A stretch of DNA of 43,501 nt from an uncultured Dechloromonas sp. (GTDB lineage: Bacteria > Pseudomonadota > Gammaproteobacteria > Burkholderiales > Rhodocyclaceae): NCBI RefSeq assembly GCF_945957265.1, contig NZ_CAMFKO010000036.1, positions 1 to 43,501 on the forward strand, in the 5' to 3' direction. The position numbers and the translations under genes were made by a program. Each line of letters starts with the position of its first letter. The first letter of the stretch is position 1. Shown piece after piece: positions 36,890-43,501 of this stretch. The notes under the pieces are model-generated. The model made no database searches. It saw nothing but the letters and a program-made list of their open reading frames with translations, and was not told the DNA's origin.

Positions 36890-38124
36890 CACGCCAAACC
36901 CTCGTCTATCAGTTCTATCCAGTGCCTCACCGGCAGGTCGCTTCCGGCCTGCAGATGCATCAGGCAGCCGATGTTCGCGGTGGCGACCAGCGCCGGCCCG
37001 CCGGCCTGCAGCGCCTGCAGCTTGTTGTCGCGCAGGCGCCCCGCCAGCTCCGGCTGGAGCACCGAATAGGTGCCCGCCGAACCGCAGCAAAGATGCGCGT
37101 CGGCGACCGGGGTCAGCACATAGCCGCCGGCCTGCAACAGCGTTTCGATCACACCGCGAATCTTCAGGCCATGCTGCAGGGTGCATGGCGAATGAAACGC
37201 CAGATTGCCCCGCTCTCCGGCACGTTTGCCAAGAAGCGGCAACAGTGTATCCGTTTCTGCCACAAGAATCTCGGCGGGATCGCGGCAAAGCATGGCGATG
37301 CGGCGCGCTTTTTCAGCATAGGCGGGATCGTCGGCCAGGGCATGTCCGTAGTCCCGGACCTGAACGCCACAGCCCGATGCGGTGACCACGATCGCCTCGA
37401 CCCCGGCCTCGACATGGGGCCACCAGGCGTCGATATTGCGGCGCATGTCGGCCTTGCCATCCTCCTGCGCGTTGAGGTGAAAGCGCACGGCACCACAACA
37501 TCCGGCCTTGCTCTCTTCGAACAGCGTGATATCGAGGCGATCCAGCACGCGCGCCAGCGCGGCGTTGATGTTCGGCGCCAGCGCGGGTTGGACGCAACCG
37601 GCCAGGGCGAGCATGCGCCGGCCATGCGCCCTGCCTTCCGGCCAGGGGCGGCCGGCCGGCAGCGCCGGCGGCAGCTTGTCGGCCAGCGCCGAAGGCAACA
37701 GCGGCTTCATGGCCCGGCCCACGGCAACGGCCGACGCAAACAACGCCGGGTTGGGCAGCACCGTCTTGAGCAGCGTGCGCATCAGCCGGTCGCCCAGGCG
37801 GCGGGGCAGTTTTTCTTCCACTACCATGCGGCCGACGTCGAGCAGATGACTGTATTTGACCCCGGAGGGGCAGGTCGTTTCGCAGGAGCGGCAAGTCAGG
37901 CAGCGATCGAGATGGGTCCGCGTCTTCTCGCTGACCGGCTTGCCCTCGAGAACCTGCTTGATCAGGTAGATTCGGCCGCGAGGGCCATCCAGTTCGTCGC
38001 CCAGCAGTTGATAGGTCGGGCAGGTTGCCGTACAGAAGCCGCAATGAACGCATTTGCGCAGGATTTCCTCGGCCACCCGGCCGCCAGGCGTCGCCCGCAG
38101 TTCGTCGGTGAGTTTGGTATCCAT
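36889..38124 (-). CDS. glcF: Glycolate oxidase iron-sulfur subunit GlcF
   Basis: Electron-transfer subunit of membrane-associated glycolate dehydrogenase (GlcDEF). The 411 residues begin with two 4Fe-4S motifs, CVHCGFCTATCPT and CLTCRSCETTCPSG, followed by a heterodisulfide-reductase-like part with paired CCG motifs (AGCCGAVRFH near the middle and LCCGSAGTYS near the end). Length agrees with E. coli GlcF (407). Start and stop overlap glcE and the HDOD gene by TGATG, showing tight coupling. Confidence 0.95.
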   Translation of the reverse strand: MDTKLTDELRATPGGRVAEEILRKCVHCGFCTATCPTYQLLGDELDGPRGRIYLIKQVLEGKPVSEKTRTHLDRCLTCRSCETTCPSGVKYSHLLDVGRMVVEEKLPRRLGDRLMRTLLKTVLPNPALFASAVAVGRAMKPLLPSALADKLPPALPAGRPWPEGRAHGRRMLALAGCVQPALAPNINAALARVLDRLDITLFEESKAGCCGAVRFHLNAQEDGKADMRRNIDAWWPHVEAGVEAIVVTASGCGVQVRDYGHALADDPAYAEKARRIAMLCRDPAEILVAETDTLLPLLGKRAGERGNLAFHSPCTLQHGLKIRGVIETLLQAGGYVLTPVADAHLCCGSAGTYSVLQPELAGRLRDNKLQALQAGGPALVATANIGCLMHLQAGSDLPVRHWIELIDEGLA

Positions 38125-39173
38125 CAGAACTCCGCGTACAAACGACCAGGATTCAGGATGCCCTTCGGGTCGAAGGATTTCTTGAGGCGCCGGTGCAGCG
38201 CCAGCATGGCCGGCGACAGCGGGGCGAATGCCCCCTCCCGGCAGCGCAGCGACTCGGGAGCGCGATAGAGCGTCGCATGGCCGCCTAGGCGCGCGGCAGC
38301 CCCGCGTACCGCTTCCTGCTCGCCGGCATACCAGCGCAGCGCACCACCCCATTCGATGGCGCGCAAGCCGGCCAGACCGGGATCGCCGGCCGTCGAAGGG
38401 AGGGCCAGGCGCCACAGGATGTCGGCGGCGAACGCCGGATGCGTCTGCTCGCGCACCGACGCCCAGAATCCGCTGTCTGCGGCCATTTCGGCGCCACCCA
38501 GCTTGGACATCGCCGCCTCGACCGCGGCCCGCGCGCCGGACAGGCGCAGCCAAAGCTGCTTGTCGTGCCAGAACGAGGCGGAGATCGGCAATGGCTGCCC
38601 GCCCCAGCGATTCAGCCGGGAAATCGCCTCGTCCGCGTCCATCGCAAACACCAGCGTCCGTTCCGCCGTGGGTTGCGGCAGCACTTTCAGGCTGACCTCG
38701 GCCATTATCCCCAGAGTGCCCATGCTGCCCGCCAGCAGGCGCGAGACGTCATAGCCGGCAACGTTCTTCATGACCTGGCCGCCAAAATTGAGCACCTGCC
38801 CCATCCCATCGACCAAGCGGGCACCGAGCATGAAGTCGCGCACGGCACCGGCTTGCGAGCGGCGCGGCCCGGACAGGCCTGCCGCCACGCATCCGCCCAC
38901 CGTGGCCCCCGAAAAGCGGGGTGGCTCGAAGGCCAGCAACTGCCCGCGCTCGGCCAGGGCGGCTTCGATCTCGGCGAGCGGCGTGCCGCAGCGGGCCGTG
39001 ATATACAGCTCGGTCGGCTCGTAAGCCACGATGCCGCGGTATCCGGCGACGTCGAGTGTTTCCCCCGACAGCATCCCGCCGTAGAAATCCTTGCTGCCGG
39101 CGCCGCGAATACGCAAGGCGGAATGACTGTCGTGCGCTGCCCTGACAGCCTGAACGATCTTGTCGAGCGTCAT
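38124..39173 (-). CDS. glcE: Glycolate oxidase FAD-binding subunit GlcE
   Basis: Second flavoprotein subunit of the glycolate dehydrogenase. The 349 residues resemble E. coli GlcE (350). The PP-loop-type FAD-binding fold is visible in LRIRGAGSKDFYGG, GQLLAFEPPRFSGATVGGCVAAGLSGP, GGQVMKNVAGYDVSRLLAGSMGTLGI and LVFAMDADEAISRL; the end DPKGILNPGRLYAEF is typical. It is shorter than GlcD in the C-terminal region. Its ATG overlaps the glcD stop as TGATG. Confidence 0.95.
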   Translation of the reverse strand: MTLDKIVQAVRAAHDSHSALRIRGAGSKDFYGGMLSGETLDVAGYRGIVAYEPTELYITARCGTPLAEIEAALAERGQLLAFEPPRFSGATVGGCVAAGLSGPRRSQAGAVRDFMLGARLVDGMGQVLNFGGQVMKNVAGYDVSRLLAGSMGTLGIMAEVSLKVLPQPTAERTLVFAMDADEAISRLNRWGGQPLPISASFWHDKQLWLRLSGARAAVEAAMSKLGGAEMAADSGFWASVREQTHPAFAADILWRLALPSTAGDPGLAGLRAIEWGGALRWYAGEQEAVRGAAARLGGHATLYRAPESLRCREGAFAPLSPAMLALHRRLKKSFDPKGILNPGRLYAEF

Positions 39174-40657
39174 CAGAAGCGCTCCAGTTCGGGAAACTTG
39201 AGTTCGCCGCGATGCACGTGCATGCGGCCGTACTCGGCGCAGCGATGCAGGCTGGGCACCGCCTTGCCCGGGTTGAGCAGGCCCTGCTCGTCGAAGGCGT
39301 GCTTGATGCCGCGAAAGGCGTCGAGCTCCGGTGTCGCGTACTGGACGCACATCTGATTGATTTTTTCGATTCCCACGCCGTGCTCGCCGGTAATCGATCC
39401 GCCCAGGGCCACCGACAGCTCGAGTATTTCGGCGCCGAAAGCCTCGGCCCTTTCCCAGTTCCCCGGCTCCGAAGCGTCGTACATGATCAGCGGATGCAGG
39501 TTGCCATCCCCGGCGTGGAAGACGTTGGCGCAGCGCAGTCCGTATTTCCGCTCCATGCCGGCGATCGCCGACAGCATCTCGGCCAGCCGCTTGCGTGGAA
39601 TGGTGCCGTCCATGCAATAGTAGTCCGGCGTGATCCTGCCGACCGCCGGGAAGGCCGCCTTGCGCCCGGCCCAGAAACGGAGGCGCTCGGCCTCCGACTG
39701 CGAGACGCTGATGTTGCTGGCCCCGGCATTCTTCAGCACGTCGATGACGCGGGCGATCTCCTCGGCCACCTCTTCCGGCGTACCGTCCGACTCGCAGAGC
39801 AGGATGGCCTCGGCGTCCAGGTCGTAGCCGGCCTTGACGAAGGGCTCGACTGCCGCCGTCGCCGGCTTGTCCATCATTTCCAGGCCGGCCGGGATGATGC
39901 CGGCGGCAATGATGGCGGCGACCGCGTCGCCGGCCTTTGCCACATCGCCGAACGAGGCCATGACGACCTGCGCCAGTTCCGGCTTGGGAACCAGCTTGAC
40001 GGTCACCTCGGTGACCACGCCCAGCATCCCCTCGGAACCGATCAACAGCGCCAGCATGTCGTAGCCAGGGGAATCCGGCGCTTCCGAACCAATGTCGAAG
40101 ACCTCGCCTTCGATGCTGACTACGCGGATACGCAATACGTTATGGACGGTCAGGCCATACTTCAGGCAATGCACGCCGCCCGAGTTTTCCGCGACGTTCC
40201 CGCCCAGCGTGCAGGCGATCTGGGACGACGGATCGGGTGCGTAATACAGGCCATGCGGCGCGGCCGCCTCGGACACGGCAAGGTTGCGCACCCCGGGTTG
40301 GACCACGGCCAGCCGGGCCAGCGGGTCGACGCGCAGTATCCTGTTGAAGCGCGCCAGCGACAGCACGACGCCCTGGGCATGGGGCATCGCGCCGCCCGAG
40401 AGCCCGGTTCCCGCGCCGCGGGCCACCACCGGAACGCCCAGCTGATGACAGGTACGCAGGATGTCGATGACCTGCCCCTCGGTCTCGGGCAGGCAAACAA
40501 GCAGCGGAAGCTCGCGGAATGCCGTCAGTCCATCGCATTCGTAGGGGCGCAAATCCTCCTCGTCGGCGAGCAGGCAGCGATCCGGCAGATAGAGTCGCAG
40601 TCGCCGGAGCAGGCTGTCCTTGTCGACCGAAAACGGGGTGTCGTTCATTGCTGTCAT
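39173..40657 (-). CDS. glcD: Glycolate oxidase subunit GlcD
   Basis: FAD-containing catalytic subunit that oxidises glycolate (and D-lactate weakly) to glyoxylate. The 494 residues match the family (E. coli 499). The FAD-binding PCMH domain shows VVARGAGTGLSGGAMPHAQG, CTLGGNVAENSGGVHCLKYG and GSEGMLGVVTEVTVKL; the C-terminal substrate domain has VFHAGDGNLHPLIMYD and GGSITGEHGVGIEK. The ATG at 40657 has an AGGTGA site; a second ATG three codons on lacks one. It follows hyi by 110 bases on the same strand. Confidence 0.96.
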   Translation of the reverse strand: MTAMNDTPFSVDKDSLLRRLRLYLPDRCLLADEEDLRPYECDGLTAFRELPLLVCLPETEGQVIDILRTCHQLGVPVVARGAGTGLSGGAMPHAQGVVLSLARFNRILRVDPLARLAVVQPGVRNLAVSEAAAPHGLYYAPDPSSQIACTLGGNVAENSGGVHCLKYGLTVHNVLRIRVVSIEGEVFDIGSEAPDSPGYDMLALLIGSEGMLGVVTEVTVKLVPKPELAQVVMASFGDVAKAGDAVAAIIAAGIIPAGLEMMDKPATAAVEPFVKAGYDLDAEAILLCESDGTPEEVAEEIARVIDVLKNAGASNISVSQSEAERLRFWAGRKAAFPAVGRITPDYYCMDGTIPRKRLAEMLSAIAGMERKYGLRCANVFHAGDGNLHPLIMYDASEPGNWERAEAFGAEILELSVALGGSITGEHGVGIEKINQMCVQYATPELDAFRGIKHAFDEQGLLNPGKAVPSLHRCAEYGRMHVHRGELKFPELERF

Positions 40658-40767
40658 GATGGCGGGTTCACCTGATCAGGATGGCACGAAAATCATCGGC
40701 GGTGGTACGGGGCGGCCAGGATGGGCGGCAGTTCCCGAGCGCAGGAAAACAATAGCACGCATCGCGC

Positions 40768-41547
40768 TCAAGCTCGCCGCGGTAGCCAGGCAAGGCCGGC
40801 TTCGGTCGTGGTCAGGGGTTTGTATTCGCATCCGACCCAGCCTGCATAGCCCACGCGGTCGAGCAGCGAAAACAGGTAGGGATAGTGAATCTCTCCCGTA
40901 CCCGGCTCATGGCGCCCCGGATTGTCCGCGATCTGCACATGCCCGATCAGGTCGATGTTCTCTTCTATCGTGCGCGCCAGGTCGCCCTGGATGATCTGCG
41001 CATGGTAGAGGTCGAGTTGCAGCCTGACGTTGCTGCGGTCGATGCGCTCGATCAGGCGGAGCGCCTTGTCGATATCGTCCAGCCAGTATCCGGGCATATC
41101 GACCCGGCTGTTGATCGGCTCGACCATGACGGTGGTGCCGACGGTCGCGAAACGATCGGCGGCATGGCGCAGGTTGGCGACATAAACGTCCTCCAGTTCG
41201 GCCTCCGCAACACCCCACGGACGCAAACCCGCCATGCAATGAACCCGCTCGCAATCGAGCACCAGCGCATAGTTCACAGCCTGCTCGACGCCGTCCGCAA
41301 ACTCGGCCTGGCGCCCCGGCAAACAGGCCAGCCCGCGCTCGCCGTTAGCCCAATCGCCGGGAGGAAGGTTGAACAGCACCTGTTCCACATCGGCCGCCAT
41401 CAGCCACTCGGCAAGGTCGTGGGCCGGCCAGTCGTAAGGAAAGAGATACTCGACCCCCTGAAAACCAGCCGCGGCGGCAAGGCGAAAACGCTCCCGAAAG
41501 GCATGTTCGGTGAACAGGAAACTCAGGTTGGCAGCGAACTTTGGCAT
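40768..41547 (-). CDS. hyi: Hydroxypyruvate isomerase
   Basis: TIM-barrel isomerase converting hydroxypyruvate to tartronate semialdehyde, a step of glyoxylate assimilation. The 259 residues match Hyi (258). Family signs are PKFAANLSFLFTEHAFRERF, AAGFQGVEYLFPYDW, NLPPGDWANGERGLA, VMVEPINSRVDMPGYWLDD, LQLDLYHAQIIQGDL and HVQIADNPGRHEPGTGEI, holding the metal and substrate residues. The closely related OtnI (2-oxo-tetronate isomerase) is possible, but the glcDEF genes just downstream favour glyoxylate metabolism. The glyoxylate carboligase and tartronate semialdehyde reductase genes are not in the window. Confidence 0.9.
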   Translation of the reverse strand: MPKFAANLSFLFTEHAFRERFRLAAAAGFQGVEYLFPYDWPAHDLAEWLMAADVEQVLFNLPPGDWANGERGLACLPGRQAEFADGVEQAVNYALVLDCERVHCMAGLRPWGVAEAELEDVYVANLRHAADRFATVGTTVMVEPINSRVDMPGYWLDDIDKALRLIERIDRSNVRLQLDLYHAQIIQGDLARTIEENIDLIGHVQIADNPGRHEPGTGEIHYPYLFSLLDRVGYAGWVGCEYKPLTTTEAGLAWLPRRA

Positions 41548-41578
41548 GGTCGGGGCAGTCTCTCGAACGGCCTGTCAG

Positions 41579-41584
41579 TATAAT
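41579..41584 (+). promoter_or_regulatory. Candidate -10 element for the cobalamin adenosyltransferase gene
   Basis: A perfect TATAAT lies 24 bases before the GTG start at 41609, in the 61-base divergent gap with hyi. No clear -35 is present at the right distance, so an activator may be needed. The strength of the call rests on the -10 and on the divergent layout. Confidence 0.45.
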
Positions 41585-41608
41585 CTGCAGCATACAAGGA
41601 GAAACATT

Positions 41609-42193
41609 GTGAGTGAGAACAGCAACCCCAAGGAACGCAAGGGAAACCGCCTGTCCAAAATCGTCACCCGCACCGGAGATGCCGGAACAACGGGGCTGGG
41701 CGATGGCAGCCGGACGACCAAGGATAGCCTCCGTATCGACGCCATCGGCGAGGTGGACGAACTGAACTCGACCATCGGACTGCTGCTTTGTGAGGAACTG
41801 CCCGATCCTGTGCGGGCGGCCCTGCTCGATATCCAGCATGACCTGTTCGATCTGGGCGGCGAACTTTGCCTGCCCGGCATGGCCATCATGAAGGATGCCC
41901 AGGTGACCCGCCTTGAGGAACTGGCAGAAGATTTCAATCGGGATCTGCCGATGCTGAAGGAATTCATCCTGCCCGGCGGAACCCGTCCGGCCGCTGTTGC
42001 CCACCTTTGCCGAACCGTGTGCCGGCGTGCCGAACGCGCAATGGTCCGGCTGCATGGCGCAGAAGCGCTCTCGGAAGCCGCCCGCCGCTTCATCAACCGG
42101 CTATCCGACCTGCTCTTCATTCTCGGCCGACTGCTCAATCGGGCTAGCGGGCGTGGCGACGTACTCTGGCAGAAAGCCAAGAACGCCGAGTAA
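41609..42193 (+). CDS. Cob(I)yrinic acid a,c-diamide adenosyltransferase, PduO type
   Basis: Transfers the adenosyl group of ATP to cobalt in corrinoids, making adenosylcobalamin. The 194 residues are a PduO-type (not CobA-type) enzyme: the ATP site is KIVTRTGDAGTTGLGDGSRTTKD, then GEVDELNSTIGLL, and the C-terminal FILPGGTRPAAVAHLCRTVCRRAERA with the conserved Arg/Glu. The start is GTG with an AGGAG site five bases away. No B12 riboswitch or B12-dependent enzyme is next to it. A small unknown gene follows after 47 bases. Confidence 0.93.
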   Translation: MSENSNPKERKGNRLSKIVTRTGDAGTTGLGDGSRTTKDSLRIDAIGEVDELNSTIGLLLCEELPDPVRAALLDIQHDLFDLGGELCLPGMAIMKDAQVTRLEELAEDFNRDLPMLKEFILPGGTRPAAVAHLCRTVCRRAERAMVRLHGAEALSEAARRFINRLSDLLFILGRLLNRASGRGDVLWQKAKNAE

Positions 42194-42240
42194 GCCCGCA
42201 GCAAGGGCAGCACACTCCGCATAGAATTCCGAGTCGAATC

Positions 42241-42444
42241 GTGTACCGCGTTGTCACCCGCTACCGTAACGGAACCGAACGTCCCATCATTGAGCACGGT
42301 CCGTGGCATCCCTCTCGGCAGCACACCGAATATTGGGCGGAACAGTTGCGTCTTGCCGGCTATATCGTGGAGATCGACAGCCAGGCCGGCAAAGCTGCAG
42401 ACGACAACGCCGACCTTGCCTCGGCGCTGGCCAGCATGGCCTGA
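42241..42444 (+). CDS. Small conserved protein of unknown function
   Basis: A 67-residue soluble protein starting at GTG. The first half (MYRVVTRYRNGTERPIIEHG) reads as two beta-strands, followed by PWHPSRQHTEYWAEQLRLAGY, a helix with conserved-looking Trp and His, then VEIDSQAG and an Ala/Asp tail. I recall similar short proteins in related betaproteobacteria, but know no function. The coding call rests on length, codon pattern and its fit between two coding genes. Confidence 0.65.
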   Translation: MYRVVTRYRNGTERPIIEHGPWHPSRQHTEYWAEQLRLAGYIVEIDSQAGKAADDNADLASALASMA

Positions 42445-42515
42445 TACCGGGACTGCCGGGAATCCGGGCGATTCGCGTATGATCGGGGAACAAAAAACGA
42501 TGGAGACAGCCCCCG

Positions 42516-43337
42516 ATGAACCTTCCCGAATTCAAGACCATAAGCATCGCGCTTAGCGAACATGTCGCCGACATCCGCCTCAACCGCCCAGACAAGTCGA
42601 ATGCCCTCAATGAAACGATGTGGCAGGAAATACGACAGGCCTTCGCGTGGGTTGATTGCTCGCCGGAGGCGCGCGTTGCCGTACTGAGCGGCGACGGCAG
42701 GAATTTCTGCGCGGGGATTGATCTGGCCATGCTGGCCGGCATCCAACAGCAGATCGCCAATCCGGACGGCGCCCGCAGCCGGGAAACCCTGCGCCGCATC
42801 ATTCTCGATCTCCAGGGCTGCCTGAGCAGCATCGAGCAATGCCGAAAGCCAGTCCTGGCAGCCATCCATGGCGCCTGCATCGGAGGCGCGCTGGATCTCA
42901 TCACCTGCTGCGATATGCGTTATGTCGCCAGCGATGCGGTGTTCTCCATCAAGGAAATCGATATCGGCATGGTGGCCGACGTCGGAACGCTCCAGCGCCT
43001 GCCACGACTGGTCGGCGAAGGTATCGTCCGGGAACTGGCCTTCACCGGGCGCACGATGGACGCAGGTGAAGCGCTTTCCCTCGGCCTGGCAAACCGCATC
43101 TTCCCATCCCGGGATGCGCTGCTGGCCGGCGTGCATGAAATCGCCGCAAGCATCACTTGCAAATCCCCCCTGGCCATTCGCGGCACCAAGGAAATCCTGA
43201 ACTATAGCCGCGACCACAGCGTGGCCGATGGATTGAACTACGTTGCAACCTGGAACGCCGCCATGCTGCTATCGAGTGACCTGAAGGAAAGCATGGTCGC
43301 TCAACACGAGCGCCGCCCGCCGGCCTTTCAGTCGTAA
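42516..43337 (+). CDS. Crotonase-family enzyme, delta(3,5)-delta(2,4)-dienoyl-CoA isomerase-like
   Basis: A 273-residue crotonase-fold enzyme. The oxyanion-hole segments are RNFCAGIDLAML and HGACIGGALDLITCCDMRYV. The stretch DAVFSIKEIDIGMVADVGTL carries the Asp/Glu pattern of peroxisomal ECH1-type dienoyl-CoA isomerases (Asp in ALDL, Glu in KEIDIG, Asp in ADVGT), not the Glu-Glu pair of enoyl-CoA hydratases. It likely serves beta-oxidation of unsaturated acids with odd-numbered double bonds. It stands alone, followed by a hairpin and the converging rRNA operon. Confidence 0.88.
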   Translation: MNLPEFKTISIALSEHVADIRLNRPDKSNALNETMWQEIRQAFAWVDCSPEARVAVLSGDGRNFCAGIDLAMLAGIQQQIANPDGARSRETLRRIILDLQGCLSSIEQCRKPVLAAIHGACIGGALDLITCCDMRYVASDAVFSIKEIDIGMVADVGTLQRLPRLVGEGIVRELAFTGRTMDAGEALSLGLANRIFPSRDALLAGVHEIAASITCKSPLAIRGTKEILNYSRDHSVADGLNYVATWNAAMLLSSDLKESMVAQHERRPPAFQS

Positions 43338-43343
43338 TACCTG

Positions 43344-43372
43344 TTCGGATGCGGGATTGCACCGCATCCGAA
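43344..43372. terminator. Hairpin after the crotonase gene
   Basis: TTCGGATGCGG and CCGCATCCGAA pair perfectly (11 bp) around a seven-base loop, 7 bases after the stop codon. No T-run follows directly; TTTTT appears only at 43391. It may protect the mRNA 3' end or act as a weak terminator. Confidence 0.6.
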
Positions 43373-43408
43373 GCCGTGTGCAAAGGGCAATTTTTCAAAT
43401 CTGCAAAG

Positions 43409-43443
43409 CAAAAACCCCCACCGGATATCCGGAGGGGGTTTTT
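43409..43443 (-). terminator. Terminator of the rRNA operon
   Basis: On the minus strand, AAAAACCCCC, then CCGGATATCCGG flanked by single mismatched bases, then GGGGGTTTTT form a strong stem with a T-run, 8 bases past the 3' end of the 5S gene. The stem is nearly symmetric, so it could also stop plus-strand transcripts from the crotonase gene. Confidence 0.92.
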
Positions 43444-43451
43444 AGTATGGG

Positions 43452-43501
43452 AGTCTGGCGTTGACCTACTTTCGCGAGCGGAAGCTCACTATCATTGGCG
43501 C
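43452..43501 (-). rRNA. rrf: 5S rRNA (partial, 3' end)
   Basis: Read on the minus strand, the last 50 bases of the window contain GCGAAAGTAGGTCAACGCCA, the conserved 3' part of bacterial 5S rRNA (compare GCGAGAGTAGGTCATCGCCA in relatives), ending in GACT. The 5' part lies outside the window. Direction and the terminator that follows imply a 16S-23S-5S operon to the right, transcribed leftward. The exact mature 3' end is uncertain by a few bases. Confidence 0.9.

Noticed and set aside
41548..41608. Cobalamin riboswitch before the adenosyltransferase gene
   Set aside because: The gap to the divergent hyi gene is only 61 bases, too short for a B12 riboswitch, and no B12-box-like sequence is seen.

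Overview
The window looks like chromosomal DNA of a high-GC betaproteobacterium, most likely of the Rhodocyclales (Dechloromonas/Azonexus type). This rests on the mix of genes: a tgt-yajC-secD-secF block, an H-NOX/histidine-kinase pair, a class II cytochrome c', glycolate oxidase glcDEF, several c-di-GMP and HDOD signalling proteins, and a betaproteobacterial DUF2322 gene. The species assignment is inference. Coding density is very high, no gene-free stretch exceeds 300 bases, and many neighbours are coupled by ATGA, GTGA, TTGA or TGATG overlaps. I saw no insertion sequence, prophage, CRISPR array, tRNA or clear pseudogene.

Left part (1-8.4 kb). A heavy-metal efflux operon runs leftward: a small His-rich CzcI-like protein, a TolC-type outer-membrane factor, an unfamiliar membrane-anchored periplasmic protein, the CzcB/CusB-type adaptor and the start of a CzcA/CusA-type RND pump cut by the window edge. 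Divergent from it is tgt-yajC-secD-secF (queuosine tRNA modification and Sec translocon motor), closed by a strong terminator.

Nitric-oxide block (8.4-12.1 kb). An H-NOX sensor sits one base ahead of a hybrid histidine kinase whose N-terminus resembles an HNOBA domain. Converging on it are a cytochrome b561-type membrane protein and a cytochrome c', a class of haem protein known to bind NO. This is the most suggestive functional system in the window: a putative NO-sensing pathway beside a putative NO-binding electron-transfer pair.

Middle (12.1-30 kb). Mostly housekeeping: DUF2322, a zinc-ribbon membrane protein, purB, a YibF-like glutathione transferase, a stand-alone HD-GYP phosphodiesterase, nudJ / unknown / mnmA, ilvE, a CHCC zinc-finger protein, then a rightward run of waaF, an NTF2-like gene, a YheT-like hydrolase, algC-type phosphomannomutase, an EAL-HDOD regulator and a small membrane protein. 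alaS with a coupled small secreted protein runs the other way, followed by an EF-hand-like secreted protein and an orphan ugpB-ugpQ pair. Two short arrays of degenerate heptanucleotides (12.42-12.51 kb and 18.90-18.96 kb) each fill the whole gap between a stop codon and the next start codon. They are the most unusual non-coding structure seen.

Right part (30-43.5 kb). A lipoprotein, a large periplasmic-sensing histidine kinase with a single-domain response regulator, the RNA helicase rhlE and a PP2C phosphatase meet at a long bidirectional hairpin. A leftward metabolic operon follows: hydroxypyruvate isomerase (hyi), glcD, glcE, glcF and an HDOD gene, suggesting glycolate/glyoxylate use. The last rightward genes encode a PduO-type cobalamin adenosyltransferase, a small unknown protein and a dienoyl-CoA isomerase-like crotonase. 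The window ends in the 3' end of a 5S rRNA gene (minus strand) with the terminator of that rRNA operon.
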